A DNA stretch of 64,000 bases. Origin: Bog-756 sp963703145. GTDB lineage: Bacteria > Actinomycetota > Acidimicrobiia > Acidimicrobiales > RAAP-2. The stretch's first letter is position 1. Every line of letters begins with the position of its first letter. Positions 42,607-52,346 of this stretch are shown here, one piece after another. The position numbers and the translations under genes are program-made. A model generated the notes under the pieces. The model did no database searches, was not told where the DNA came from, and saw only the letters and a list, made by a program, of their open reading frames with translations. Location: the NCBI GenBank assembly GCA_963703145.1, contig OY969793.1, positions 2,790,001-2,854,000 of the forward strand, written 5' to 3'.

Positions 42607-43196
42607 TTGAGTTCATCGAAGAATGCCGTCAGGAGTGGAAGCGGCTCGGTGTCCCGGACCCGATCGCCAACGAGATGGCTGCGGACCTGACCGCCGACAT
42701 CGAAGAGGCGGAGTCAGAAGGTGGATCGGCTGAGGATGTGCTCGGCACCAGCCTCTTCGACCCGCGGCGATTTGCAGCAGCCTGGGCGGGGGCCCGGGGC
42801 GTAACGGCCCCCACCTTCGAGCCCGTCTCGTTCGAGCCAGCCGGTCGGGAACGGAGCCGCTGGTATCGGCCGGTCGCAGCCGCAGCGGTGACGGCGGGGG
42901 CATTGCTCACACTCCTGGTCGCCGCCGCTCTCGTCGTCGGTCGCCACGGTAGTGCCGTTGCTGCCCCGGTCCGCCGCATCCTGGAGGTGCCCGGTTCGGC
43001 CAGAGCGTTCGTCCCCGGATCTGCCTCACCCCCTGTCCGGTTCTCGGTGCCCGGACCGTCCTTCGTGGTCGAGAGCGCCCAGCCGGTCGCCATCATCGTG
43101 CTTGCCCTGCTCCTCGTCGGCATACTTGCCCTCGGCCTTGCGCTCCTTTACTGGTCACCTTGGTTCCGACGCGGCTCCAAGCGGCGGTTCGGGTGA
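42603..43196 (+). CDS. HAAS-domain membrane protein
   Basis: This is a 197-residue protein with an N-terminal helical HAAS-type domain (EFIEECRQEWKRLGVPDPIANEMAADL...AEDVLG), found next to PadR regulators, then a membrane segment (about 108-130) and another near the C-terminus (about 172-195). The external loop between them is about 40 residues. The GTG start overlaps the padR stop and GGAGGT lies upstream. It may sense a signal at the membrane or tune PadR; that role is known only in outline for the family. Confidence 0.75.
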   Translation: MIEFIEECRQEWKRLGVPDPIANEMAADLTADIEEAESEGGSAEDVLGTSLFDPRRFAAAWAGARGVTAPTFEPVSFEPAGRERSRWYRPVAAAAVTAGALLTLLVAAALVVGRHGSAVAAPVRRILEVPGSARAFVPGSASPPVRFSVPGPSFVVESAQPVAIIVLALLLVGILALGLALLYWSPWFRRGSKRRFG

Positions 43197-43293
43197 CCGG
43201 CTGCCCCATGGGTCTGCGGATGCGGATGCGGACGCGTGACGACGACCGGGGACGAGAGGGCCAACCGATTGTGGGAACGGTGCTGGAGCGCTG

Positions 43294-44271
43294 ATGCCGG
43301 CCGCCGTCGCAGAATCCGTCGCCGCTGACCGGGAGAGCCGGGAACGCTGGGCGGTCGAGACCCACGGACTCACCAAGCGGTTCAAGGACAACATCGCCGT
43401 CGATGAGGTCGAGCTCCTCGTCCCCCGTGGCTGTGCGTTCGGCTATCTCGGGCCGAACGGCGCGGGGAAGACCACACTCATTCGGGTGCTGCTCGGCCTG
43501 ACCCGTGCCGACGCCGGGACGATGTCACTGCTGGGCTATCCCGTACCGACGCATCGCGACCAGGCCCTGGCCCGGATCGGCGCCATCGTCGACGAGCCCC
43601 GATTCCACGGCCATCTGACGGGGAGGCAGAACCTCCAGATCCTGGCTGCAGCCCGTGAGCCTGCTGCCCGCACCCGCATCGAGGCGTCGCTCGAGCGGGT
43701 GGGCATGGCTCACCGGGCCAATGACAAGGTCTCCAAGTACTCGATGGGCATGCGCCAGCGACTTGGCGTCGCTGCGTGTCTTCTGGGTGATCCGCAGCTG
43801 CTCATCCTCGACGAGCCGATGAACGGGCTGGATCCGGCCGGCATGCTCGAGATGCGCGAGATGATCCAGTCTCTTGCGGCGGAGGGACGAACGGTCATGC
43901 TGTCCTCCCACCTACTCGACGAGATCGAGCGGACCTGTGACGCGGTGGCCATCGTCGACCATGGGAAGGTCATCCGACAGGGGCCGATCGCCGAACTGCT
44001 GGCCGGCTCGGCCTTCGAACTGCAGATCGACTGCTCAACGCCCGACCGGGCACAGGCCCTCCTCACAGGCACCGAGTGGGGAGCCGACACGCACGTGGAG
44101 CTACAGGGAGTCCGTATCGGTTTGCGCGCCGAGACCGACCGGGAGGTCGTAGCCGAGATCAATCGGCTCCTGGTCGAGGACGGCATCTCGGTCTACCGGC
44201 TGGAGGAGATCCACGCCACGCTCGAGTCCTGGTTCCTCGAGGTCACCTCCCGACTGGGGGCACCACAGTGA
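43294..44271 (+). CDS. ABC transporter ATPase
   Basis: This is a 325-residue ABC ATPase of the drug-resistance/CcmA-like type: Walker A GPNGAGKTT (about residue 54), signature YSMGMRQRLG, Walker B LLILDEPMNGLD and the H-loop SSHLLDE. A C-terminal extension of about 100 residues follows, as in multidrug/antibiotic exporters. It partners with the permease gene that begins within its stop codon (GTGA). GGAG precedes the ATG. Confidence 0.92.
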   Translation: MPAAVAESVAADRESRERWAVETHGLTKRFKDNIAVDEVELLVPRGCAFGYLGPNGAGKTTLIRVLLGLTRADAGTMSLLGYPVPTHRDQALARIGAIVDEPRFHGHLTGRQNLQILAAAREPAARTRIEASLERVGMAHRANDKVSKYSMGMRQRLGVAACLLGDPQLLILDEPMNGLDPAGMLEMREMIQSLAAEGRTVMLSSHLLDEIERTCDAVAIVDHGKVIRQGPIAELLAGSAFELQIDCSTPDRAQALLTGTEWGADTHVELQGVRIGLRAETDREVVAEINRLLVEDGISVYRLEEIHATLESWFLEVTSRLGAPQ

Positions 44272-45434
44272 CCACCTCGGCTGTCACCGGTCCCCCGGCA
44301 CCGAGCCCTGTCCTCACGGTGGACGATGGGATTGCCCGCGACCGCCGGGGATCCTGGGTGCCCAACGGCGCCATGATCGCCACACGGTTCATGGAACTCC
44401 GTAGGCGGCGCGGCCTGATGATCGCGCTGATCGTGGTGAACATCGGCATACCCTCGGTGTTTCTCGCCGTACGGGTCATCGCCCATGCCGTCGCGCCCCA
44501 TTCCTACGGGGCCGCCGGCGGCTACGACATCTTCTCGAGCATGGTTGCCGGGGTGATGTTCATTTTCGGCTTCATCGTGGCCGCCACCCTCGGCTGCACC
44601 GCCGGATCGGTCGACCTCACCGAGGGCATGTTCCGGCACCTGGTGGTCACCGGGCGGTCACGCATGGCTCTGTACCTGGCCCGGATACCTGCCGGATTGG
44701 CCATCATCGTTCCACTGGTCGCCGCCGGCTTCACCGTCGTGTGCGTCGTGTGCGTCCTCGCGGCGCCGACCCAGCTGAGCTACGAGGGAGTCGTTGTCCC
44801 GGCCGGGTTGTCCCACTCGGCATTCGAGACATGGTCCGCGGATCATGCCGACGAGGTGATCTGCAATTTCAATTTCAACGGACAGATGGTCGCCAACGTG
44901 CCCTGTGGCAATGGACCCGGGGCCGGTGGCATCCGAGTTGGGCCAGGTGGGGCGGTGCCACCGACATCGTCCACTGCGGTGAACCGGGCCCAGGCCATCA
45001 GGATCGCCGACCAGGACTACACGGATTATTCCGGTCACTTCCTCTCGCCGTCTGTCTCGCTCATGGTGAAGGCTGGACTGTGGATCGAGCTGTACGCGGC
45101 GATCGGCTTCCTGGTCGGGCTGGGCCTCGCGTCCTTGATGGGTCAGCGTACTGTCCCGGTAATTCTGCTCATTGTGCTCGAGATCGTGTTGACGCCGCTT
45201 CTGACGCACTCGCCCATCGCCCACCTCGTCAACCTGCAGCGGGGCCTCATAGGTTTGGCCGCAACCCATTTCGAACCGGGTGGCCTGCCGTCTGTCTTCG
45301 GCGGCATGCACAACGGGGGCGGCACCTCGGCCGCGGTGACGCTGTCCACCACGGCGGCCATCTGCGTCATCGTCGGGTGGATTGTGGTGTGGACCGGCTT
45401 GGGTGCCTGGCGCATGGTCACTCGGGACGCCTGA
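44268..45434 (+). CDS. ABC transporter permease
   Basis: This is a 388-residue ABC-2-like permease with about six transmembrane segments. After segment 4 comes an external loop of about 110 residues (roughly 165-275) containing two cysteines in EVICNFNFN and NVPCGNG. Such loops are common in exporters of peptides or antibiotics under PadR control. The GTG start overlaps the ATPase stop by four bases. It is the last gene of the operon. Confidence 0.85.
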   Translation: MTTSAVTGPPAPSPVLTVDDGIARDRRGSWVPNGAMIATRFMELRRRRGLMIALIVVNIGIPSVFLAVRVIAHAVAPHSYGAAGGYDIFSSMVAGVMFIFGFIVAATLGCTAGSVDLTEGMFRHLVVTGRSRMALYLARIPAGLAIIVPLVAAGFTVVCVVCVLAAPTQLSYEGVVVPAGLSHSAFETWSADHADEVICNFNFNGQMVANVPCGNGPGAGGIRVGPGGAVPPTSSTAVNRAQAIRIADQDYTDYSGHFLSPSVSLMVKAGLWIELYAAIGFLVGLGLASLMGQRTVPVILLIVLEIVLTPLLTHSPIAHLVNLQRGLIGLAATHFEPGGLPSVFGGMHNGGGTSAAVTLSTTAAICVIVGWIVVWTGLGAWRMVTRDA

Positions 45435-45524
45435 CGTCACGCATCGGACCGGAGCTGGCCGCGACGCCGTGCCAGCCGCAATGGGCCGGGGATTGCTCGC
45501 ACCGAAATTGGGTATCCCCCAACC

Positions 45525-45653
45525 ATGACCGTCCCCGATCCGAGTGAGCCCATACCAGCCGATCCTGCCCCTCAGCCACTGGAGCCCGACGTGCCCGGCC
45601 GGCCGCCAGATCCGGTGGACGAGCGACCGGCCCAAAGCGCCTTGACCCGCTGA
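45525..45653 (+). CDS. Possible small Pro-rich ORF
   Basis: This 42-codon frame (MTVPDPSEPIPADPAPQP...) lies in the otherwise non-coding 45435-45794 interval. It is rich in Pro and Asp, with no ribosome-binding site but a TATCCC sequence six bases before the ATG. It is weakly supported; the rest of the interval shows nothing recognisable. Confidence 0.2.
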   Translation: MTVPDPSEPIPADPAPQPLEPDVPGRPPDPVDERPAQSALTR

Positions 45654-45794
45654 CCGCCACTGAGGCGGGTGCCGAGCGATGGCGCGCCCGCCCTGATCCG
45701 CCGCCGGTCCCGAGGGATCACACGACGTCCGACCTGGTCGTGAGGGTGCCCGGGTGCTCTTCAGGCGGTGCAGGCGTTGCCGCTCGGTCGCCTC

Positions 45795-46385
45795 TCAACC
45801 GACCATCGGCCTGGCCCGGCCGGGATCCATCGCCCTGGCTCCGTTATCCGGCTCGCTCGGAACCGTGGGACCGGCAGCCGACCGGTGCCCAAGGGGAAGC
45901 ACTACCCACAGCCCGATGAAGAAGACGACAGGACACAGCGCCACCAAGACGATCCACTCCCCATGCAAGACCACGGTCGCCACGAACAGCACCGCTCCAC
46001 TGAGCGAGAGGGCGACGGTGGCAAGTCCGCAGAGGGCCAACGTGCTGGCTGTCCGCACGAGCCGAGCCTTCTTGTGCTGGCGGAACACCAACCGGTGGTA
46101 GGCCACCGGCGCCGACAATTCCGCGATGGAGAGGACCGTCAACAAGACCGTCACGATGTAGAGCTGACGCTGCGAAGGGTCCAATCTCGCAAATCGGGCA
46201 CTGAACGGCAAAGAGAGCAGAAAGCCGAACAACACCTGCACACCGATGCTCGCCACTCTGAGCTCCTGGAGGATCTCGATCAGATTGCGGTCGTCCCTTT
46301 GTTCCTCGGACTCGTGGCGCCCGGGATCGTCACTGGCCTCGGTCAAGGCCCCATCACCAGAATTCACCAGGTGATGGCTACCCAT
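45795..46385 (-). CDS. DUF6328 membrane protein
   Basis: This is a 196-residue membrane protein with a soluble N-terminus (about 50 residues, acidic) and four transmembrane segments. The stretch LIEILQELRVASIGVQVLF followed by LPFSARFARLDPSQRQLY and APVAYHRLVFRQHKK is the DUF6328 pattern. The function is unknown. The N-terminal start is uncertain because the ATG at 46385 has GGTGGAG directly in front of it; it is preferred over longer frames, which lack any conserved sequence. Confidence 0.8.
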   Translation of the reverse strand: MGSHHLVNSGDGALTEASDDPGRHESEEQRDDRNLIEILQELRVASIGVQVLFGFLLSLPFSARFARLDPSQRQLYIVTVLLTVLSIAELSAPVAYHRLVFRQHKKARLVRTASTLALCGLATVALSLSGAVLFVATVVLHGEWIVLVALCPVVFFIGLWVVLPLGHRSAAGPTVPSEPDNGARAMDPGRARPMVG

Positions 46386-46504
46386 CTCCACCAGGTCGAA
46401 ACTGCAGAATATTGAGTTCCTCGCCGCCGGGCATAGACCGAGCCACGCCTGGGTAGAGGCTCCCTGTCGGAGCGCTCTCTTGCATTCCATCAAAGGAGAC
46501 CGAT

Positions 46505-46717
46505 ATGCCACAGGGCAGCTGGAGCAAGAAGCGCGAACGTCAACTCGACCATATTCGGGATGGCCTGGAGCAGCGCGGAGCTTCGCCCAAGCTGGCCGAG
46601 GTGATAGCTGCCCACACGGTGAACAACGAGCGAGCGCGCAGTGGCGAGTCAGACGAGTCGTCATCCACATCCCTTCGGGATATCTCGTCGGTCGGACGAG
46701 CGCTGGAAAGAACCTGA
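46505..46717 (+). CDS. Small KKRERQ-type protein ('plasmid stabilization' family)
   Basis: This 70-residue basic protein starts with MPQGSWSKKRERQ and contains VIAAHTVNNERARSGES, the recognisable pattern of a small family often annotated as plasmid stabilisation or Rho-termination-factor-like. Its role is unproven, and nothing here makes it a toxin-antitoxin gene. AAAGGAG precedes the ATG. It stands alone between DUF6328 and the exported LPFTG-like gene. Confidence 0.8.
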   Translation: MPQGSWSKKRERQLDHIRDGLEQRGASPKLAEVIAAHTVNNERARSGESDESSSTSLRDISSVGRALERT

Positions 46718-46842
46718 TCGAAGATGCACTCAGTTCCTTCCAAGGATCGCCCCGTACGATGTGCTGGCAGCAGGGATGTTGTCGGCCGGGCCGGGAGCGC
46801 TCGACACCATGAGCGATACCCACCCGAGGAGGCAGGGACATC

Positions 46843-47508
46843 GTGGGACCACTCAGGTTGGCTCGAGTTGCAGGCTTGACCTTGTTGGCGGCTGCTCTCA
46901 GCGCATCGATCCCAGCAGGAGCCGCCTGGGGGGCGGGCCTGGCGCCGGGGCCACCCACCGACGTACACGCCACCGGCATAGTCGGCGGGCATGGATTGAC
47001 GGTCACCTGGAGTGCCCCTGCCTCCGATGGCGGTGCCCCGATTCTCTACTACGTTGCCTCGGATTACAGCGGCAAGCATCGCTGTATTGCCGTCACCTCC
47101 GGCTCCGGCACCTGCCACATTGACGGTGTCACCGTCGGAGAACTCAGGCCGACTATCCGGGTGCGAGCAGTCAATGAGAACGGTCGTGGCGTGGCTGCGC
47201 CAACCCTGCCGAGCGTCCTGCATGCCGGTGAGGGCAGCACCTCGACTCCATCGGCGGCAGGTCCCAGTGGGGCCACCCCGGGTGGCCCAGCCCCGACTTC
47301 CCCGAGTGCCGGCGCTGGCGAGCCCTCCGGGACCAGCACGGACAGCAGCGCCCGGTCTCTCCAACTGCCCTTCACTGGGGCCGACGTGGAACTGCTCGTG
47401 ATCGCCGGGCTGCTCAGCCTGGTCGTGGGTGGGCTACTGCTGGTCGAACGATCCGGGCGGAGCCCGAGCCCTAGTGCCGGTGCCTGTGCCTGGCTGCACC
47501 CACAGTAG
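46843..47508 (+). CDS. Exported fibronectin-type III protein with LPFTG motif
   Basis: This 221-residue protein has a signal peptide (to about residue 30), an Fn3 domain (about 35-125, PPTDVHATGIVGGHGLTVTWSAP start), a Ser/Thr/Pro/Gly-rich stalk and then LPFTG followed by a hydrophobic helix. The C-terminus after the helix is longer than usual (about 20 residues with Ser, Pro and Cys) instead of a short basic tail, so sorting by a sortase may be inefficient or the anchor may simply be transmembrane. The GTG start at 46843 has AGGCAGGGA upstream. Confidence 0.75.
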   Translation: MGPLRLARVAGLTLLAAALSASIPAGAAWGAGLAPGPPTDVHATGIVGGHGLTVTWSAPASDGGAPILYYVASDYSGKHRCIAVTSGSGTCHIDGVTVGELRPTIRVRAVNENGRGVAAPTLPSVLHAGEGSTSTPSAAGPSGATPGGPAPTSPSAGAGEPSGTSTDSSARSLQLPFTGADVELLVIAGLLSLVVGGLLLVERSGRSPSPSAGACAWLHPQ

Positions 47509-47882
47509 GTATCCATCGTTCACCCTGTTGGGCACGCGACGCGAACCCATCACCACCGTGCGTCGTTCCATGCATCGGACATCGGGAGCTGGGTAGTTCA
47601 TCAGTGCCGGGTCGAGGAGGACGAGTCTGCGGCTTCGTCATCCCTGCACCCGGTGCCATCTGTCGTAGGGCAGAGACAGCTGGCTCGGCCGAGCTGCGTC
47701 GGGTCGGCGAGCGAAGGAGGTTGCAACTCACCTTGTCGCTCCCGGCCCGGCCGGCTGGGCTGTGACAACATTGGCGCTGGCGCCGCCAACGGGCTGCCGA
47801 GGGACACCGAGAGGGCCGCACGCGCACCGGGTCAAGTTGGAAGGCGTGATGGGATCGGGGATTCGGACCGGTCAACCCGACT
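47509..47882. other. Intergenic region between converging genes
   Basis: This 374-bp interval lies between the Fn3-LPFTG gene (+) and the F420-type oxidase-like gene (-). Several frames are open in both directions but none has a recognisable domain or ribosome-binding site. Nothing further was identified. Confidence 0.4.
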
Positions 47883-48302
47883 TCAGTCCGCCAGCCCCCA
47901 CGGCCCAGTGCCGGAAAGTGTGCGGGGTGAGATTCGAGTGACGAAGCCTTCAGGCCAGTTGTCACCGGGTGGAGGAAACGCGCCATCAGTGATCCGGCGA
48001 AGGAGAGGAACCGCTCCACCCTCCTCGACCCGGGCGATCCCGTGGATCACCACGTAGGGACTGAACCCTTCGAAGGCGACATCGGACTCAATCGACAGTG
48101 TGACCCGCGGATCGCGCCGGATATTGCGCAGCTTTACGTGGTCAGCCAGGTGACCAGCGACGATGTCATCGCCATCCCAGCCGACATAGACGCACGTCAC
48201 CTGCGGCGTCCCGTCCGGGTTGATGGTGACTAGATGCGCGAGTCGTCCAGAATCGACTGCCGCCCGGGTGGTTTCATCGAGTCGTATGGCACCTTCGGTC
48301 AT
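47883..48302 (-). CDS. F420-type pyridoxamine-5'-phosphate-oxidase-like protein
   Basis: This is a 139-residue split-beta-barrel FMN/F420-binding protein. The N-terminal strand GRLAHLVTINPDGTPQVTCVYVGWDGD and later RDPRVTLSIESD are typical of the actinobacterial PPOX class F420-dependent group. Members reduce or oxidise quinones, pyridoxine derivatives or xenobiotics with deazaflavin F420. GGAGGAG lies five bases before ATG 48302, which fixes the start. Confidence 0.85.
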   Translation of the reverse strand: MTEGAIRLDETTRAAVDSGRLAHLVTINPDGTPQVTCVYVGWDGDDIVAGHLADHVKLRNIRRDPRVTLSIESDVAFEGFSPYVVIHGIARVEEGGAVPLLRRITDGAFPPPGDNWPEGFVTRISPRTLSGTGPWGLAD

Positions 48303-48402
48303 GGCATCTCCTCCGCCGTCTGTCCTGACCCGGGAATCTACCGGGATGCCGCTGGCCGGCAGCCACGGCGGCACGCCCCGTGCCGTCCGCCGTCGACTGA
48401 CC

Positions 48403-49005
48403 TCAGCGAGGCCCGTCGCTCCGCCTCGCGGAGTCGGCATCGGTGAGCCAGTCAGTCACGATCTCGGCAACCTCGGCGTCGCGTCGCCGCAGGGAGTGGT
48501 CGCCGTCCACGAACACGAGGGTGACCGGTCCAGGAATGGCGGCGGTCTCGCGTTCGATCTCATCGGGGGCGCCCAAGGCGTCCCGGCGACCGCTGACGAA
48601 GAGACAGGGCATGGACAAGTCGGGAAAGTGCCCGGTCCGGAGCCGCTCGGGCGCACCGGCCGGATGGAGCGGGTAGCTGATGAGGACCAGGGCGGCCACA
48701 CTGAGGCCCTCGGCAGCCGCCATCGAGCACATCCGACCACCCATCGATCGGCCACCCACGGCGATTGCGGCGGTGGGTACACCTAGCCGCTCAGCGAGCC
48801 CCAAGGTCGCGGTTCGGACCATAGCCATGCAGACCTCCGGCGGGTCTGGACGACGCCTGCCGGCCGCCCGGCCGGGGAATTCGATCCGCTCCACGACGAG
48901 ACCGCGCCCGGTCGCTACCTCGTCGACAGCCACCAGTGCAGGCTGGTCCCGACCGCCACCGGCCCCGGGCGTCAGCAGCAGGCCGGTGATGCCGACTGGG
49001 GTCAT
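48403..49005 (-). CDS. KANL3/Tex30-type alpha/beta hydrolase
   Basis: This is a 200-residue serine-hydrolase-fold protein. GAGGGRD lies near the N-terminus, the nucleophile motif GRSMGGRM near residue 85 and the late DGDHSLRRRD histidine near 168, an arrangement of dienelactone-hydrolase-like or KANL3/Tex30-type proteins. The substrate is unknown. It stands upstream of the F420-type gene on the same strand with a 100-bp gap and may be co-transcribed with it. Confidence 0.75.
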   Translation of the reverse strand: MTPVGITGLLLTPGAGGGRDQPALVAVDEVATGRGLVVERIEFPGRAAGRRRPDPPEVCMAMVRTATLGLAERLGVPTAAIAVGGRSMGGRMCSMAAAEGLSVAALVLISYPLHPAGAPERLRTGHFPDLSMPCLFVSGRRDALGAPDEIERETAAIPGPVTLVFVDGDHSLRRRDAEVAEIVTDWLTDADSARRSDGPR

Positions 49006-49065
49006 CCGGCCATCTTGGCCGGGGGAGTTGGTCGGCGCCAGTGATCGGTCCGACGTCGAGTCCTT

Positions 49066-51627
49066 CTACTCCATCGGTCGGGTGGCGATCCCCGACGGCT
49101 GGCGGCCGGCCAGGATCCAGCCCACGAGGCCGGCGAGGACCGGCATGGCGATCACGATGAGGAAGAGGTTGCTCCACGGGATGTGATCGATGACGTCCGA
49201 CAAGCCGCCTTCCAACGAGTTCGACTGGAACCATCCGGCCAGCCCGACATAGGCGGCCACGGTACCGAGTAGCGCACCGAGGAAGGCGAGCCCGGTGGCT
49301 GTGGCTGCGGTCAGGCTGCGCCGGGTGCGGGAGCTGGCCCCGGTGGCGGTCAAGGTCCGCAATTCGCTCGCCGTCTCACTCCGGATGAGGCCGACGCTCA
49401 TGGCCAGGATGCCAAGGGCGAGCGCGATACCAAACGCGGTGGCCCAGTTCACGATCTCGCCCGAAGTCGGCTCATCGTTCTTCGACTCGACGCTGAGGCT
49501 GTTACTGGCAGCCAATGACTGCGCATTCAAGATCTGAGCGGTGCCGATCGCACTACTCGCCTTGAGGATCCAGCCGTCCAGGCTGCTCTGGCCCTCGACG
49601 TGCATCCTGCGCAATGCGCTCTCGGTGATCACCGTGTTCGGCGCCGAGGTGCCACTGGGCAACAGGCCCTCCTCCTGGACCACCGGATGAGCGACGCACG
49701 AGGGTGGAGCACAGCTGTTGGAGGCACCTGGAGGTGGACCCCCGCTGCTTCCGGCGCCGGGTCCACCCTTCCCGCCACCACCGTTGATCAGCTGGACGTC
49801 AGAGCCCGACAGCCCGGGACGGGAGCTGAGGACATCGACGTTGGAAGGTATCGATGATGGCTTGATGCCGTAGGCCCGTAGAAGGGAGGGGGTCGCCACA
49901 TAGATGCCACCGTTCCACTGCCTCCCTGATGGGCTGGGGTTCTGCAGACCGGCCACCGGTGAGTCAAGCTCGACCACGTCATTCGCACCGACGGCGGTGG
50001 CGATGGAGTGGACCGTGGCCTGTTGGGACTCGATGCTCGGCGTCGCCTCCCCCGTTCCGTTCGAGCCCGGACTGTTGCCGGAGAGGTAGTTCCCGCCACT
50101 CGGGGTGCTCCATACCGCGACCTCGTTCGAAGCCAGGTTCGGACCGACGTAGTCGAAGACGTTGCTGTAGCGGGCGACCGCGACGGCACAGATGACGACC
50201 GCGATCAGAACGCCGACGCTGATGGCCGAGAGTGCCGAGCCGGACCGCGCCCGGTATCGCGAGAGGTCCCGGAGGGCTAAGCGGATGGCTATCGGAGCCC
50301 TCCTCCCGATTCTTGCTAGCAGCGATAAGAAGAACGGGGACACGAGGATGATCCCCGTGACCAGCGCGACGAAGCCGGGAACTAGCCACTTGACCCCACC
50401 GCCGCCGTTACTGGCTCCGGACAGGTAGAACATGAAGAACCCGATGGCGAGCGCGACGAGACCGGGTACGAACGATCGATGAATCTGCCGTGGCGGCGCC
50501 GGGCGGCCGGCCAGTGCACTCACGACCGGAACGCGGGTGATGGAACGGGCGGGGTGGCCAGCCGCGAGGAAGGTGGCCACGACGGCCAGCACCATCGCCA
50601 CCCCGATCACGGTCCACGGCAGCGCGAACATCGGGATGAGGTGGTGAGCGCTTTGCTCATTCCTCGGCCGGTATGCGAGCCACGCCACCAGCCCCAATGC
50701 GAAACCCGCCACGGCCCCGACCGTCCCGACGATCATGCCGTTGGCCTCCAGTACGAGTCGGACGTTTCGGTCGGTGGCCCCCATCGACTCGAGCATCCCG
50801 AGAGCGCGGAGCCGGCGCTGAGCGAGCACCGTGAATCCGGCGATCGACACCAGCGCGATCAACAGCATGCCGACCGTGGCCAAGGCCAGCACGAGGGTCT
50901 CGGGGTTGATCAGGCTGTTGTTAAGCGATCCTGGCGTTGAGACATAGGGTCCGATTCGCCCTGGATCCACACCTGGTGCGTTGAACAGGGCTTCCACCGT
51001 TGTCGGGTGGGTCACCTGCCCCGGCGGGACCAAGGCGAACTCGTCGAGCAGACTCTGTGGGTTCTGCACGATCCCGACGACCTTCCTTCCACCCTGGTTC
51101 CAGGTGTCGCCGACCCCGAGGTGGAGCTCGGATGCCAGCCCCGGGGTCACGGCGATCTGAGCCGGCCCCGTTGGGTAGGTGCCGGAGAGCAGCTGGAGCA
51201 TCGGCCCGGCGTAGGGGCCTTTCGGGCCCTGGGACCGAAGCTGGTAGGTCTGGGTGCTGCCGGGGACGCTGAGCGTTTCGGTCTCGATGACCTGGACGGT
51301 ACCGAAGCGGTGCTCAAGTGCTGAGATCTTGGCAGTCACTGCGTGCAGATCGAGTGGCTGCTTCCCCGAGTCGGTGAAGGTGGCCAGGTCGTGGGCCGTG
51401 CCGTATCCGGCGTTGGCCTGAGGCGGGGTGTTGGTGGCAACGGCCGCGCCGACCACGACCGCGGCCACCGCAACGATGACGAGCAGCAGGATGAGCAGCT
51501 GTTGGCGCCACTCGCGCTTGAAGAGACGCCAGGCCCAGCGGACCATGGCTCGGCGGGCCGGCACTCCGCCGGTGGTCGGTTCGGGAGCCGAACCAGTGGC
51601 CGGCCGCTCGAGAAGGCCGACGCTCAC
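49066..51627 (-). CDS. FtsX-like ABC transporter permease
   Basis: This 853-residue MacB/FtsX-type permease has an N-terminal membrane helix, a large periplasmic/external domain, three helices in the centre (about residues 290-420), a second external domain and a final set of helices near the C-terminus. This two-unit layout is typical of exporters for lipids or peptides. The GTG start at 51627 overlaps the ATPase stop codon (GTGA), and an ATG at 51546 is an alternative. It is the third gene of the padR-ATPase-permease operon. Confidence 0.85.
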   Translation of the reverse strand: MSVGLLERPATGSAPEPTTGGVPARRAMVRWAWRLFKREWRQQLLILLLVIVAVAAVVVGAAVATNTPPQANAGYGTAHDLATFTDSGKQPLDLHAVTAKISALEHRFGTVQVIETETLSVPGSTQTYQLRSQGPKGPYAGPMLQLLSGTYPTGPAQIAVTPGLASELHLGVGDTWNQGGRKVVGIVQNPQSLLDEFALVPPGQVTHPTTVEALFNAPGVDPGRIGPYVSTPGSLNNSLINPETLVLALATVGMLLIALVSIAGFTVLAQRRLRALGMLESMGATDRNVRLVLEANGMIVGTVGAVAGFALGLVAWLAYRPRNEQSAHHLIPMFALPWTVIGVAMVLAVVATFLAAGHPARSITRVPVVSALAGRPAPPRQIHRSFVPGLVALAIGFFMFYLSGASNGGGGVKWLVPGFVALVTGIILVSPFFLSLLARIGRRAPIAIRLALRDLSRYRARSGSALSAISVGVLIAVVICAVAVARYSNVFDYVGPNLASNEVAVWSTPSGGNYLSGNSPGSNGTGEATPSIESQQATVHSIATAVGANDVVELDSPVAGLQNPSPSGRQWNGGIYVATPSLLRAYGIKPSSIPSNVDVLSSRPGLSGSDVQLINGGGGKGGPGAGSSGGPPPGASNSCAPPSCVAHPVVQEEGLLPSGTSAPNTVITESALRRMHVEGQSSLDGWILKASSAIGTAQILNAQSLAASNSLSVESKNDEPTSGEIVNWATAFGIALALGILAMSVGLIRSETASELRTLTATGASSRTRRSLTAATATGLAFLGALLGTVAAYVGLAGWFQSNSLEGGLSDVIDHIPWSNLFLIVIAMPVLAGLVGWILAGRQPSGIATRPME

Positions 51628-52346
51628 TGGTCGGGCAGGTTGGCGAGAACCGATTCCGGGCTCTCGATCGGGACCGTCTGGTCGACGATCCTGCCGTCGC
51701 GCAAGAAGACCACTCTGTCGGCCCACGACGCCAGCTGAGCGTCATGCGTGACCACGATTGCCGCCATGCCCCGGTGACAGGCGGCGAGAATCTGGCGCAT
51801 GACCGCTTCAGCGTTGGTCGAGTCGAGCGCACCGGAGGGCTCATCGGCCAGGAGCAGGTGGCGCCTGCCGACGACGGCTCGGGCGATGGCGACCCGTTGG
51901 CGCTCACCCCCTGACAGTTGGTCCGGGAAGTGCAATGCCCGGTCAGCGAGCCCGAAGGCATCGAGCGACTCGAGCGCAGCCGCCTGGGCCTTTCGGGCAG
52001 TGATGCCATCCAGCTCGAGCGGCAGCGACACGTTCTCGACCGCACTGAGTCCAGCCAGCAGGTTGTAGTCCTGGAAGACGTAGCCGATGGACTGGCGACG
52101 TAGGCGTGCCTTGCCGTTGCGTGATAGCGACGACAGGGCCCGCCCATCGATGTAGACCTCACCGCTGGACGCGTCCTCAAGGCTGCCGGCGATAGTCAAG
52201 AGCGTGCTTTTGCCGGAGCCGCTGGTACCCATCACAGCCACCAGCGACCCGGAGTCGACAGAGAGATCGACTCGCTCGAGGGCATGCACCTCTGCCGCCC
52301 CTTCTCCGTAGACCTTCGAGATGTCACGTAGTTCGAGGTAGCTCAC
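51624..52346 (-). CDS. ABC transporter ATPase (LolD/MacB type)
   Basis: This is a 240-residue ABC ATPase. Walker A is GTSGSGKST, the Q-loop FQDYNLL, the signature LSGGERQRVAIARA, Walker B LLLADEPSGALD and the H-loop VTHD. This is the group that pairs with FtsX-like permeases such as the next gene. The GTG start overlaps the stop codon of padR and the stop overlaps the permease start, so three genes are translationally coupled. Confidence 0.93.
   Translation of the reverse strand: MSYLELRDISKVYGEGAAEVHALERVDLSVDSGSLVAVMGTSGSGKSTLLTIAGSLEDASSGEVYIDGRALSSLSRNGKARLRRQSIGYVFQDYNLLAGLSAVENVSLPLELDGITARKAQAAALESLDAFGLADRALHFPDQLSGGERQRVAIARAVVGRRHLLLADEPSGALDSTNAEAVMRQILAACHRGMAAIVVTHDAQLASWADRVVFLRDGRIVDQTVPIESPESVLANLPDQ

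Noticed and set aside
46505..46717. Toxin-antitoxin function for the small KKRERQ protein
   Set aside because: The common 'plasmid stabilization' label has no support here: no partner gene and no toxin or antitoxin motif.
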